Origin: Toxonevra muliebris
Lineage: Eukaryota; Arthropoda; Insecta; Diptera; Pallopteridae
Direction of reading: 5' to 3'
DNA: 64,000 bases
Assembly: GCA_963691655.1 (NCBI GenBank)
Contig: OY829326.1
Coordinates: 86,483,235-86,547,234, forward strand
A program made the translations under genes and the position numbers. The number at the start of each line of letters is the position of its first letter. The stretch's first letter is position 1. This document shows positions 11,734 through 23,735 of this stretch, one piece after another. A model generated the notes under the pieces. The model was not told where the DNA came from, made no database searches, and saw nothing but the letters and a program-made list of their open reading frames with translations.

Positions 11734-11800
11734 TTAACTCTTTCATACACAATGTTGCGTTTATGCAACATTCATTTTTATGTGGCATAAATAAGGTGTT
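11734..11800. repeat. TTAA-adjacent hairpin motif, copy 1
   Basis: ACTCTTTCATACACAATGTT is followed by GCGTTTATGCAACATT, which folds back on AATGTTGC. Copies occur at about 16632 and 47053. A subterminal hairpin beside TTAA resembles the ends of piggyBac-type elements, but no matching opposite end was found. Confidence 0.45.
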
Positions 11801-12635
11801 TAACAAATTTTACTATTAACGATTTTTATATTCGGTTCTGTAATCTTCACGTTTGCCAAATCCGAACATTTGAAGTTTCTTACATAAGAAATTTTTTTAA
11901 ATGTTTTGCTCTTGAAGTCAATCAAAAACCTAAGAGGAAAAATTTTTAGTAAAATCTTTTGCAGTATTTTTTGGAAAATAATGTTGTTTATTTATTACAA
12001 AGTGGAAATTTTTTCTAAAAATATACCATATAAAATTATGAAATTGTGTTAGTGAAATTCAAAAATTTTGTTACTGTTTGGATTTGCTCGTTTATCCCTC
12101 CTTTTGGAGTAATGAAATCATTAATCGTTTCAAGAGTACTCACTGTTTGTGCAACTGGGTAGCTCTCTGAGCACATACACAGGCACAAAATTTGATTGTG
12201 TGTGTTTTGGATAACACTGGTTTAGAATGATGTTTATCAGACTTAATGAAACGTGTACATACGGCCGTTTCGAAGTCCTGCCCTACACTGTTGCAACGTA
12301 CGTTTCATTGAACTTGATAAAGATCACTCTAAGCTGTATACTTTTTAATTTAGCATTTAAAAAATAAGTCCCGCATTATAGTATATAAAATCTGGTCACT
12401 TTATAATAGCAAAATATGTTTGCTATATGTTTGCTTCACGTTTAATTACCTTGCACTTGCTTTTGAAATACGCTAGCAGCGGTAACTATTTTCCAAGCAT
12501 TTATTTTCAATGCAACGGTTTTAATTCAACACATTGTCGTTTGATGTGGCAAGAAGGCGCACAAAACAACAACATTTTATCTTTATCTATGGTTATATGT
12601 ATGTCTTATGAACTGAGTATATACTGCATACCACG

Positions 12636-13604
12636 TATGTACATATATTATGCACGTATGTTGTATGCTTCTGTATATACGAGTTATATGCAACTTGGAG
12701 AGCAAGTGAAGCTTGCATTTTCGGTTATTTAATGATGAAATGAAAGAAAAATACTCGTTCATAATGTTATATGTATACGTAATTTTACATTGATTTGTTT
12801 GTTTTTAGCAACACAAAACAGAAAGTAAAAGTTCGTTAGCTTGTTACAAACTTACGTCGACTGTTGTAGTTGTTTCATTATTTTACAATATAGTGTTGGT
12901 AGGCCTTTTCTAACTGTAAAGCGTGATGTTTTTTCGAATTCGATTTTGAGGAGTATAATACACCGTGTCGAAGGTATAAATCGAATCTCGAATTCATCAA
13001 ACGACTACATTCAGTTCAATAACGTCTTAGTGCAACTTACTAAAAGCAGAGTAAAGAAAACGGTTACTGTTTTCGTTGATTATTTATATTCGTCAATATT
13101 AAAGTTTTTCGCGTCTTTCTGCAAAAACTACTCGAATTATTCTTCCGGCATGTTGAAATTTATCGTAAGGAAATAACGTGTATATACGTAATATGTTTAT
13201 GTAAAAATAAACACTGTGTTGTATTTTTGTGCAGTTTTTGTATCGTTTTAATAGTTAATTCCAGTGAATAAAATTTCATTGAATTAATAGAAAAAATTTA
13301 AATGTCTTTGAGGTTCATTTCAGAACGTTATCCTATTTGAAACATGACGAAATTATAACAGGTGGTGCTGTCTTCTACTTCTCAAAGAATGTTAGCTGTC
13401 AACCGCTTGATATTGGCATTCAAAATTCATTACAAAAACAAATCACCAACTTTTATAATTCTGCCATGATTTGGAGACAGAAAAAGTAGTTCTTATGGAA
13501 ATTATATATTTGGAAGGATTACATATACAGTATGTTACAAAATTGAGCAAATGAAGGGGATTTTTGGGACATGAAAAAAAGCCAAAAATGCTGTCAAATT
13601 AAAA
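12636..13604 (+). repeat. Repeat block B1, promoter- and polyA-like signals
   Basis: About 950 bp shared with 18391-19999. It contains a TATA-like GGTATAAAT near 12974, an initiator-like TTCAGTT near 13010, and AATAAA near 13207, an order seen in LTRs. A frame that ends at 13176 (SSGMLKFIVRK) is almost unchanged between the copies, but the flanking DNA is just as conserved, so this is not evidence for a gene. I could not define LTR edges. Confidence 0.5.
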
Positions 13605-14320
13605 GGTATCAGCATAGCTAAGTTTCTACATATTTAGATCAATAAAAGTGGAAACAAATTTTTGAAATCAGATAATATCTTCAGGTTCCAAAAGGGTCTT
13701 GAAAGCACTGAAATATGGAAAACAAATTATGATTTTTCAAAATTTTTTGACCAAACATTTTTTCAAATTCTACAGCTTTTTATCTCCTTGAGTGTACAAA
13801 TATAATGCAAAAATAGTTTTTGAAATCGGATAATATTTATTGGTTCCGCAAGATGTACAAGGCTTGTAAGTTTTCAAAAATTCAGCAAAAATTGTATGAA
13901 AAGTATTAGATTAGATTAGATTTGTGATGAACTTTGGTTTGTTTTATGAAGATTTCTAAAATAGCTCGTCTCTAGCAAGAATATGTCGTGGTCTGGATCG
14001 TTGTGAACTCTTTAAATCTTATTTTGTAAGGGAAATTTCTTCATTAAGTTACATTAGGCCAAAAAAATATTCCATTTTGCATCAAAACATTTGGACATTT
14101 TAGTGGTGGTAATGTTTGTCAGTATAAGACTAGTGGACATTAACGCGTTAAGGTGTTATATACATTTGTTGTCGGGGGAAAAGAAAGTATTTTCATCTTT
14201 TTTTTTTGCCAAAACGATACAATTTTATCAGAATAAGTCACAGAATATCTATTTGTTGATGGTGCTAGGTATTTCATGAATTTTTTTTTAACAAAAAATG
14301 TTGGCAATTGGAGTTGATAC

Positions 14321-15345
14321 AGCCGTCGCACAGTGTTTAGGGTGGAACAAGCTAGCTGGACAAAATTATTTTTTTACTTTTTTCTATTCTTTGGGTCGAG
14401 ATAAGAAAAAAAATTGTATCGGAGCAGGGGCTGCAAATGCACCTTTGAACCGCAATGGGTTAATGTCCAAAGGTAATGTTATTTACATTGCTAACTTAAA
14501 ACGCCATAACTTTGAATGTACTAAAACTAGAGAGCTAAGGAAACATATTTTGGAAAGAAGATTTAATGACTAACATTTAAATAAAACAATGTTTATAACA
14601 TTGGGTTACAAAAAACAAATTTTCCATACAATGTTTCTACCATCGACGAACAGATACCTAAATCAGAAAAAATAATTTTTGCATTCAGACATCTATGTCA
14701 TTTCTGAATACTTTTCCTTTGCATACAAAGTTTGTAGAAAATTAAAAAAAAAAATAATATCACTTACAATTAAAATCAACAACAATTTTTATTAATTTTT
14801 CCTTTAAAACAAAGTACATTTCTGGTGCTTAATTACAACACAAAAATAAACATATGGAATGAAATTAAACTCTACTCGTTGGAAGTTGTTCCAAGTTCTT
14901 TTCTAAAAATCGCTCCTTTAACGCTACTGCGCCATATTTTTCCAATATTCTCTGAAAACTTTGCTCTTCTTTTTTGCAGCTCTCTTAGGGAATCTTCATT
15001 TGTATCGAAATGATCGAATTTGTAGCGAATAAATCGAAAAGGGTTTGAATTTTTTGTAATATTCACATTCTAGAAAATTGAAAAAACATATTTTGTTTAA
15101 CTTTGCCCAATAACAAAAATTTAATTATGCTTACAATTCGACAATAGTCCAGCTTTTATTGTAAAATAAAGAAAATGCTTTCCAAAATAACATCGGGGTA
15201 GACTGACTATAACTATCTTATTTGTTTCCAATAAGTTTAACCGAGAGTTACGGTTGAAAATTTTTTACAACGTCTACTGTAAATAAATACATTAAAAAAG
15301 TAAATGTTAAAAACAAACAGAGAAACAAGAGTTTTAGAGTATTTA
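14321..15345. repeat. Repeat block C1
   Basis: Starts at CCGTCGCACAGTGTTT and matches C2 from 22039. A subsegment (14965-15345) recurs at 37205-37474. The short frame ending at 14573 (KHILERRFND) is shared with C2 out of register and looks like decayed repeat DNA. The family could not be named. Confidence 0.55.
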
Positions 15346-15378
15346 AGGATGGTAGTAGATTTTCAACTAATCGATTAA

Positions 15379-15858
15379 CCCTCTAATTACCCAGTTCGCT
15401 TTTAGACGGACTTTATATATCGTGCAATAACAAACACCGGTTTATTTTGGGCGAGACTAACGGTAGACATGTTGGTAGTTGAAATATGTTTGTATGTGCT
15501 GCTGTGTCGCAGCTGTGTCACATGTATTAAAAGTTATATCAGTTGAAAATTAAAATTGGCCAAAATAAGTAATTTCGTCAAAAACATATGTAATTTAAAA
15601 AATGCAAATTAAACCAAATTCTAATCCCAACGCGTTAAAAAAGTTATTAGTGCATAACAAATACTATTTCTTTCGAATTGCAATGCGAATGATTTTCTAA
15701 AAGGCATTTAGATGGCCAGGAAGCGGAAATCACTTTTTCGGCAGCACAGGTTAAAAACTACACTTAACCGAAATTCTGACACGACAGATATTTATTTTTT
15801 ATTTTTCTAATCCCAATTTGAGATTGTGAGCAAAATCAAAACTTGGGCAGTTAGAGGG
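15379..15858. mobile_element. piggyBac-type MITE, copy 1
   Basis: A 480-bp element flanked by TTAA on both sides (15375-15378, 15859-15862). Its inverted ends are CCCTCTAA.TACCCA and TGGGCAGTTAGAGGG. TTAA duplication with CCC..GGG termini is typical of piggyBac. A second copy with the same outer flanks is at 42442-42927. Confidence 0.82.
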
Positions 15859-16255
15859 TTAATATATTTTGAATGTACAATATATTGAGATTAAAAGAGA
15901 AGTTCATATAGAATGTGCCAACATTACTGGCAGTATTATTAGATTCAGACTAAAAAGGATTCGTTTGTTAATTTTTAGCATTAAATAAACATTTTTCACC
16001 ACTTAAATTGCAATTTAATTCATTTATTATTTAATCTTTTTTGCCATATTACCCCCACTTGCCCTAGCACTTTTGCTTAAAGATTTTTTTACAACTGTTT
16101 ATTTTTATTTTGCTATGTTTAATCGTTTTTTAATTTAGCTTGCTGCTTTTGGCGTATACAAAAAACTTAGACTTTTACTATATTTTGGTTTGAAATGCAC
16201 CAGTGTTTGCAAGCCAGCTTTTGAATGAAGAGTTACCTTTCACATCCCTAGATGT

Positions 16256-16402
16256 GCCCTATTCACGATATCGTGCAGATGGTCTTGCATCATTGCAAAT
16301 GCAAATTTTAATTGCATGTTGCATATATTTATTGTTGTGATAGCAGAAATATTTTGTATTTGCAAAGATGGAAAACCATTTGCATAGTATCGTGAATAGG
16401 GC
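16256..16402. mobile_element. Palindromic MITE, copy in block A2
   Basis: Same element as 11109-11256, with one end reading AGTATCGTGAATAGGGC. Confidence 0.75.
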
Positions 16403-16733
16403 TATTTGTCGGGATATTAGATATACTGTTTGAAAACATCAATGATTTCAATTATTTGTGAATTGCTTTAATTATAAGTAATTTATTTTTAAAGCTTAAA
16501 TTAAAATATTAATGTTAAAATTTTAGCTAAAATCTGTTAAAAAACATTTTAACCAATATAGTAAAAACCTGCATTTTGTATCTTTTTATTGTGTGAAGTC
16601 TTCAAAATAGTTTTTTTTTTTTATTTTTATTAACTATTTCATACACAATGTTGCGTATATGCAACATTCACTTTTATGTGGCATAAATAAGGTGTTTAAC
16701 AAATTTTGCTATTGACGCTTTTTATATTTTTAT

Positions 16734-18080
16734 AAAGTGGCCTTTGTTACTTTTTTTTTTACGAATTTTCAAATTCACCCGTTAGGATTTTGAAGTTAGC
16801 GATAATTTTTTAAAAACTAAAGTACGTAGCATTGTAGGTAATTCAATTTAGTTTATTTAAAACACCAAATTTCAAATTTTTCAAATCGAGTTGTATTTGA
16901 ACTAATAAATTAACTTTTAGTGAACCCATGTCGAGTACAATCAAGTTCATCTTTGACAAATGTTGCCAAAAAATTGCAAAAAACAAAGCAGACGTTGAAA
17001 AAATTACCTTAAATTAGTGAAACTAACCAATTAAGAAGTAACTACTAACTTTTAAAGTTTTCTACATACTTAATCGCTTGCGTCAAAATTGTTGATTTAT
17101 ATTAATATGTAATACAGGTGTCCCCCGTATAACACGATTGTTAAGTTCCAAAAAAGCATTGTGTTGTGCGAATTCATGTTATAGTGCGGAGTTAGTTTCC
17201 AAGAATTTAGAAATCTGCCGTATTATATACGAAATTGTATTATAAGGGACAAGCAAGTAGTACAAAAACAAGGATATGTTCCATGAGTTTAAAAAACAAC
17301 TTTTTGGGATAAGTGCTCGTTCGAGCTGTCACATTCAGGGGCATTCAATTGATTCATGTATATTTTAACTTTTTGTACGGTTTGATACATTTTTTCACTT
17401 TTAAAAATAAATTAAAGTTTTTATTTTTGGTTGTAAAAAGTAAAAAAATAGAAAGTAATTAAAATTTTTCAATAATAAGCACTTAACAGAAAATTTATTG
17501 GAACATTTAAAGAAAAAATTTGAATTTAACAAGTAAAAATGACAATGAAACTAGAACACAGAGTGAACTGGAATTTAATAAATTTAACAAATAAAAATTA
17601 GAGTTGTAGTTAAATAGCTTATTAACAAATTTAAAAAGCGATTTGAATTTCTAAATTTTTTTCACTAATCGTGTTAAACAATGGATTCAGCTATTCATAA
17701 ATCATGTTGGAAGGAAATCGTGCTATAGTGGCATCGTGTTATATGGGGATTTCCGCTATTTACAAATCGTGTTGGGGCGAAATCGTGCTCTACGAGTGCC
17801 ATGTTGTATGTACGAAAATAAAGATTACAAATTTCCTCGATAAAACAATTTTTACAATTCCTGCTTTGTTTTTTTCGTGCAATTTTTTGATGACATTTGT
17901 CAAAGGTGAACTTGATTGTTCATTAAAAGTTAATTTACTAGTTCAAATATAACTCGGTTTGAAAATTTTTTGTGTTTTAAATAAACTAAATTGAATTACC
18001 TACAATGATACCTCCTTTAATTTTCTTTTTATTTCCTACTTTAAAAATTCGTAAAAAAAAAAGTAACAAATGGCCACTTT
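16734..18080. mobile_element. Foldback-like element with about 230-bp inverted arms
   Basis: The left arm (16734-17000, starting AAAGTGGCC) is the imperfect reverse complement of the right arm (about 17865-18080, ending GGCCACTTT). Within the arms, segments such as GAATTTTCAAATTCACC and TTGACAAATG pair. The middle holds CCCCGTATAACACGAT at 17122 and its inverse ATCGTGTTATATGGGG near 17734, suggesting a second nested MITE. No transposase is seen. Confidence 0.7.
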
Positions 18081-18390
18081 AGGCGCTACGGGTGGCTTTC
18101 TGTTCAGTTGTATCAACAAACTGTATACTGAATACGCTATTCACTTTAGCGGCATGTTTTACGTAGGTATGGCTATCTGAAAATCTTTTATATGCAAGTT
18201 GAATACTTTTTCCATACAAAATCCCAAACCTATTGTAAAACATCCTTTAAAATCACGGTTTTCGGAGTAGTACATCCAGTTTTCACAAATTTAAATCTTT
18301 TTTTTCATTTTAATTGATTTTTAGCTCCCTATTTTCATATTCCGCTGTCACAATTAAGTTTTGAAATACTTTAGCAAAATAAGCCATCTA

Positions 18391-19999
18391 ATGTACATAT
18401 ATTATGCACGTATGTTGTATGCTTCTGTATATACGAGTTATATGCAATTTGGAAAGTAAGTGAAGCTTGCATTTTCGGTTATTTAAGGGGGTATTCTACC
18501 CGAGATGGTGCGAAATATCGATGTTTTCAAATCGTTGTAAATGACAAGCTTTTCAATATTTTTATTCGAGGTTTTTTGAAAGTTTTTCTAAAGGTTATGA
18601 ACAATAATTTTCGTTTTTAATGTTAAAAATATCTTTGTTAATAATGGTTCATTCGGCGCCTCGAACTTGAGCCTGCCGAAAAAAGTTGCTCCATGGTGGA
18701 CATGATATCTCCGGTTTAAATATTCTGAAACACAAAATGTAACCCATTTTGTAATCGTGAGACTTCCTGCTATCGCCTCATCTAGGGAATAAGAAAAAAA
18801 ACAGACTTTTGAAAAAAATTACGAATTTTTGCCCTGTTTTTGTTTATATTTTGCATTAAAAACATTAGTTAAACAAATGCTTTCGCCATACCTATACATT
18901 TGCTTAGTAGCCTTGTAAAATTTCAAGTCAATAGGACAAGTAGTTTTTTGTGAATAGTGTCCACCGTCCAAAAAAAAATGGTTACGAGAAAAACGAGTTT
19001 AAAGATTTACAAACATGGTACTTACAAATGATGTAACTTACGGTAAATCAGCGATTCCAGAACCATACATTTCCCCCTCTTCTTTCTCATAAAACTAGTT
19101 GTCTACATCAAAAATATTAAATTAAAAAAAATCGATTTTTCGGACCATCTCGGGTAGAATACCCCCTTAATGATGAAATGTAAGAAAAATACTCGTTCAT
19201 AATGTTATATGTATACGTAATTTTACATTGATTTGTTTGATTTGTTTGAGCAACACAAAACAGAAAGTAAAAGTTCGTTAGCTTGTTACAAACTGTTGTA
19301 GTTGTTTCATTATTTTACAATATAGTGTTGGTAGGCCTTTTCTAACTGTAAAGTGTGATGTTTTTTCGAATTTGATTTTGAGGAGTATAATACACCGTGT
19401 CGAAGGTATAAATCGAATCTCGAATCCATCAAACGACTACATTCAGTTCAATAACGTCTTAGTGCAACTTACTAAAAGCAGAGTAAAGAAAACGGTTACT
19501 GTTTTCGTTGATTATTTATATTCGTCAATATTAAAGTTTTTCGCGTCTTTCTGCAAAAACTACTCGAATTATTCTTCCGGCATGTTGAAATTTATCGTAA
19601 GGAAATAACGTGTATATACGTAATATGTTTATGTAAAAATAAACACTGTGTTGTATTTTTGTGCAGTTTTTGTATCGTTTTAATAGTTAATTCCAGTGAA
19701 TAAAATTTCATTGAATTAATAGAAAAAATTTAAATGTCTTTGAAATTCATTTCAGAAGGTTATCCTATTTGAAACATGACGAAATTATAACAGGTGGTGC
19801 TGTCTTCTACTTCTCAAAGCGGTTGACAACCGCTTGATATTGGCATTCAAAATTCATTACAAAAACAAATCACCAATTTTTATAATTCTGCCATGATTTG
19901 GAGACAGAAGGATTACATATACAGTATGTAAAAAAAATTGAGCAAATGAAGGAGCATTTTTGGGACATGAAAAAAAGCCAAAAATGCTGTCAAATTAAC
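18391..19999 (+). repeat. Repeat block B2, interrupted by a TTAA element
   Basis: Matches B1 except for the 680-bp insertion at 18487-19166, a short deletion near 19290 and a few substitutions. Confidence 0.6.
18487..19166. mobile_element. 680-bp TTAA-flanked TIR element with a visible empty site
   Basis: Both ends read GGGGGTATTCTACCCGAGAT inward, with pairing continuing to about 37 bp. TTAA flanks both sides (18483-18486, 19167-19170). The homologous unoccupied site, a single TTAA, is at 12729-12732 in block B1. TTAA use fits piggyBac- or Kolobok-type elements. It has no transposase and is non-autonomous. Confidence 0.9.
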
Positions 20000-20384
20000 A
20001 CTCCGATGGGCAATGTGACCTAGCCAGGCCATTTCGATTTACAAAGTAAATATTTTCTTCCCCGATTGAGTTTTCAGCAAGCGGTTTGAATATACTATAC
20101 ATCTCGGCAAGCTGCGTCTAATGGTGCTATTTCCGATGAAATGCGTTTAGTTTAGAACAAAAAAAAATTTTAAGACCAAAACTTCAAGGACTGTACCATG
20201 TAGCCTAGACAGGCCACATCGCATTTTATATATTCCTTTGTCTGGAATTGACTTTGCCTCGACACCAAACATCTTTGTTACTATAGTGATTAACACAGAG
20301 AACAAAAATTTGCACGAAAACCCTTTTTTATTTGTAGTTGTCACTGATTTTTGCCCTAAATTTTGTTTGTTTTTCTCAACGAAA

Positions 20385-20625
20385 ATGTAACAATGTTGTC
20401 GTATGTTGCCAAGGTAGAAAAATATGTTCTATTGTTGTAAAGTCAACACTATAGGCGAGACCCTGAAACCCCTGTTAAATGTAAGTCGGAAGCTATCCTG
20501 GCCTACAACGACAATAAAGCAGAAGTGAACACGATGGACCAAATAGTATCTTGATGCCGTTGCGAAAGATCAACAGATCGTTGGACATTGCTCATGTTTC
20601 ATAACATCAATCGTAAACTTTGAAA
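20385..20625 (+). pseudogene. piggyBac-type transposase C-terminal remnant
   Basis: The plus strand translates to VTMLSYVAKVEKYVLLL and, after a frame change, to ILAYNDNKAEVNTMDQIVS and RSTDRWTLLMFHNIN. This order (Y-x-K block, the Asp-rich NxxKxxVxxMDQ motif that holds a catalytic Asp in PGBD proteins, then the R-x-x-RW block) matches the end of the piggyBac DDE domain. A stop and a frameshift break it. Only about 80 residues survive. It lies between blocks B2 and C2 and is absent from copy 1. Confidence 0.7.
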
Positions 20626-22038
20626 GAATATTAAAAAAATATATCAAAATATACCCCCCCAGTATTTCTATACACAAGTATACAAGTATGTATTTTCATA
20701 AAATCAAAAAACTAGCTGCTTTCAGCTGCAAATAAATTAATTTTTGTAGTGACACCCAGAGTAAAAATTTGTGAACTATTTGAGATTTGGGTTGAGGCAC
20801 GCAAGGAAAGTCGAAAAGAAAAAGTGTCTGCAATGGTTAGCTACATACATTTTTAGTAATGGAACTGGGAGAAGTTAACTTTTTTGGAACTAAAGTTCAC
20901 AAAGTTCTAGAACTCTTGCAGTAGAAATCGTAATTTTTTCGAAACCAAGCATTTGTCATGGCTTCAGTCTTATTATGATTTAAGCGAAATCAATAAGATT
21001 TGTGTGAGTTATCTTATTGTTGTTAAGTTATGGTAACAAAATATGAATATTTAAATTTTAGGAAGGGCGAAGAATATCAGGTGTATAAAGATGAATTAAG
21101 TTTTCAACGAAGAATATGTAGGTAATGATGGTGATGATGTTCTTTTATTCTCAGTGAGCTATATAAGTTTCTGGCTAGTCACCCCTGCATTAAAATATAG
21201 TTAAGTTAATGGAAAACTATTCTTGGTATAACATGCCTGCAACAGTACACAAAATATTAATACACGGGTTGGATATTATTAAATATCTTAGCATACCAAT
21301 TGGAATGCTTTCAGTAGATTTCAGAAGCAAGACTTAAGGAAATTCGAAAGTTTCGCTTAAATAATACACGAAACCTTCTTTGGAATCCTCAAATAGGAAT
21401 ATATTAGTAACTATGTTACTACCTTCGGAGCCAATTATTTCCGCTCATAGAATAATTCATTCTACGAAACATACAATTACCGAATATACATATTTTAAAG
21501 TATATTTTAATTGAAAAAACACAAGAAGAAAGTGTTTTCTACACTTTTTTTTTATTCCGGGAATAGATTTTGGAAATTTAATTTTAAACGATTTATCATT
21601 TAGTTACGATGTAAATGCAAATTAATAAAGTTCGTTACATAAAGTTGTAATGGAGCTGTTAATAGTTATTATAATGATTTATCATTATTTTATAAACAAT
21701 AGCTGTTTTATAAAATAGGCGCGGTCGCTTGTTTATACATGTTTTATACTTTTGGCGCCATTTTTATTTGGAAGTTATAAATGTTTTTCCGTATAATAAA
21801 CACTGTTACCGCTATAACTTCGCACACTTAAGTTGAGTATTATGGTGTTTATATTTAGTATGTTTTTTTCAAAATGAGTGTTTTATTCGTATGGGAGGTG
21901 GGCGTGGCAGGAGCCAATTTTTACAATTTTTTCTTTCGAACTTTACTTTGACTGAAAAACAACATTTGCGAAGTTTCATAGAGATTGAACAACGTTTACT
22001 ATTTTTGGCCACAGATTATATGGAGACGCGACACTGTG
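20626..22038. other. Spacer without a recognisable gene
   Basis: AT-rich DNA. GGGAGGTGGGCGTGGC at 21893 and the following segment resemble a dispersed insect repeat, but I cannot name it. No supported coding region. Confidence 0.4.
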
Positions 22039-22802
22039 GGTCCGTCGCACAGTGTTTCGAGTGGAAAAGGCTAGGTGGGCAAAATTATTTTTTTACTTTT
22101 TTCTATTCTTTGGGTCGAGATAAGAAAAAAATTATTTCGGAGCAGGGGCTGCAAATGCACCTTTGAACCGCAATGGCTTAATGTTCAAAGGTAATGTTAT
22201 TTACATTGCTAACTTAAAACGCCATAACTTTGAATGTACTAAAACTAGAGAGCTAAGGAAACATATTTTGGAAAGAAGATTTAATGACTAACATTTAAAT
22301 AAAACAATGTTTATAACATTGGGTTACAAAAAACAAAGTTACAGGTGATGCAATTGCAAAAATTACATTTTTCTTGCAATTTTCATTTTCCGGTGGGTTT
22401 TACTTCCAAAAAATTAAAATTTTTTTTTTTTCAGGATGCAGTTTTATTTCGTAATATATTGCAATTTTTCCATACAATGTTTCTACCATCGACGAACAGA
22501 TATCTAAATCAGAAAAAATATTTTTTGCATTCAGACATCTATGTCATTTCTGAATACTTTTCCTTTGCATACAAAGTTTGTAGAAAATTAAAAAAAAAAA
22601 TAATAGCACTTACAATTAAACTAACCAACAATTTTTATTAATTTTTCCTTTAAAACAAAGTACATTTCTGGTGCTCAATTACAACACAAAAATAAACATA
22701 GGAATGAAATTAAACTGTACTCGTTGGAAGTTGTTCCGAGTTCTTTTCTAAAAATCGCTCCTTTAACGCTACTGCGCCATACTTTTCCAATATTCTCTGA
22801 AA
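22039..22802. repeat. Repeat block C2
   Basis: Matches C1 from CCGTCGCACAGTGTTT to TCTCTGAAAACTTT and then diverges. It contains an extra segment of about 130 bp (22338-22465) absent from C1. Confidence 0.6.
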
Positions 22803-23339
22803 ACTTTATTATTATTGACATGATCTTCACGCAAAGAAAAAAAACTTTTATCGCCCTTTTGTGGAGAATAGATTACTTTTACGCTGAACAAAAACGTTTC
22901 TGAGGAACGTTGCCGTGTCTGCAGAAACCAAAACCGTTTTCTGCAAAAGATTAATAATTTTATGATGAACGAAAATTCGTTCACAATAAAATTAAAGCAA
23001 TTTTCTTTTCTGGCAAATGAAAAAAACGTTTTTGCCAAACGAAAGTCCACAACTCTCTTCTCTTTTTATTTTCGTTTTCCTCGCTCTCGTCGCAAAAAGA
23101 AGCAGCAGTGACGCTTACATTCAAACTCCACACAACAACATAACGGGAAGTATTATTTGTCTACGCATTATTGAAGATTTTTAATTGTACATTGAAATTA
23201 TTTCATCACATTTTTTCTTGTCTATAAAAAAGTGCGTGGTGTTATTAAAAAATAAATAAAAGTGTGTGATTTATAATAAATAATACAAAAATTGTAATAT
23301 TATAATTTTATGTAAATTTCATACACTTTTTCTAGTTTA
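22803..23339. other. Spacer, partly inverted-repeat DNA
   Basis: Contains several AACGTTTT and CGTTT-type inverted motifs (22850-23040) suggestive of a decayed foldback element. The 93-codon minus frame (22769-23050) has no recognisable domain. Confidence 0.4.
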
Positions 23340-23735
23340 TAATTAGAAAATTTTAATGACAGGCTTTTTGGTAGAAATTTTCATACGCAAATAGTTAACT
23401 ATTTTATACTTTTTTTCCAACGTTTCGGCGCAAATTTTAGGCCTTCTTCAGGGAATTTTTATTTATTTATCTGTTTTTTAAGAAAATTTACATATTTTTA
23501 AAAAACTATAATTATTACAAAGATATCACAACATTTTAACACTTACAGTAAATAATATTCGTAAAACATTCAGTCAAGTAATTAAATTAAAATAAAATAT
23601 AGTTAATTAACAAAAAACATGAAAAAATCTTTACAAAACACGTAACATTTTTTAACGCCGAATATTATGGATTGCCACACTGTAGCCGCAGCTTATATTG
23701 TCTTTGTCTTCGTTGTTGTTCATCGTTTTTCTTAG

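Larger units (their letters stand above)
10593..15890. repeat. Segmental duplication, copy 1 (blocks A1-B1-C1)
   Basis: Three blocks recur in the same order and orientation at 15888-22802. A1 (10593-11830) pairs with A2 (15888-16725). B1 (12636-13604) pairs with B2 (18391-19999). C1 (14321-15890) pairs with C2 (22039-22802). Spacer lengths differ through insertions and deletions. Copy 2 begins where copy 1 ends, so a tandem duplication is the simplest reading. Confidence 0.75.
15888..22802. repeat. Segmental duplication, copy 2 (blocks A2-B2-C2)
   Basis: Begins at AAGTTCATATAGAATGTGCC, parallel to 10599. A2 lacks about 160 bp present in A1 (between 16028 and 16040) and lacks the MITE at 11284. 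It gained elements at 16734-18080 and 18487-19166. C2 breaks off at 22802. Confidence 0.75.

Noticed and set aside
12258..12290. CGGCCGTTTCGAAGTCC resembling half a hammerhead
   Set aside because: The CUGANGA half is absent on the expected side and the triplet is GUA with no helix I partner.
12841..13176. Conserved frame shared with 19372-19608 as a gene
   Set aside because: Conservation is equal in and around the frame and follows from the segmental duplication. No domain or normal start context.
14298..14573. Frames in blocks C1 and C2 as genes
   Set aside because: The frames shift between copies and have no domain.
23417..23451. CUGAAGA..CCGAAAC segment near the PLE end as a hammerhead
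   Set aside because: Core-like motifs are present, but helix II pairs poorly and there is no GUH cleavage triplet after GAAAC, so I do not call it a ribozyme. A covariance-model search would decide.
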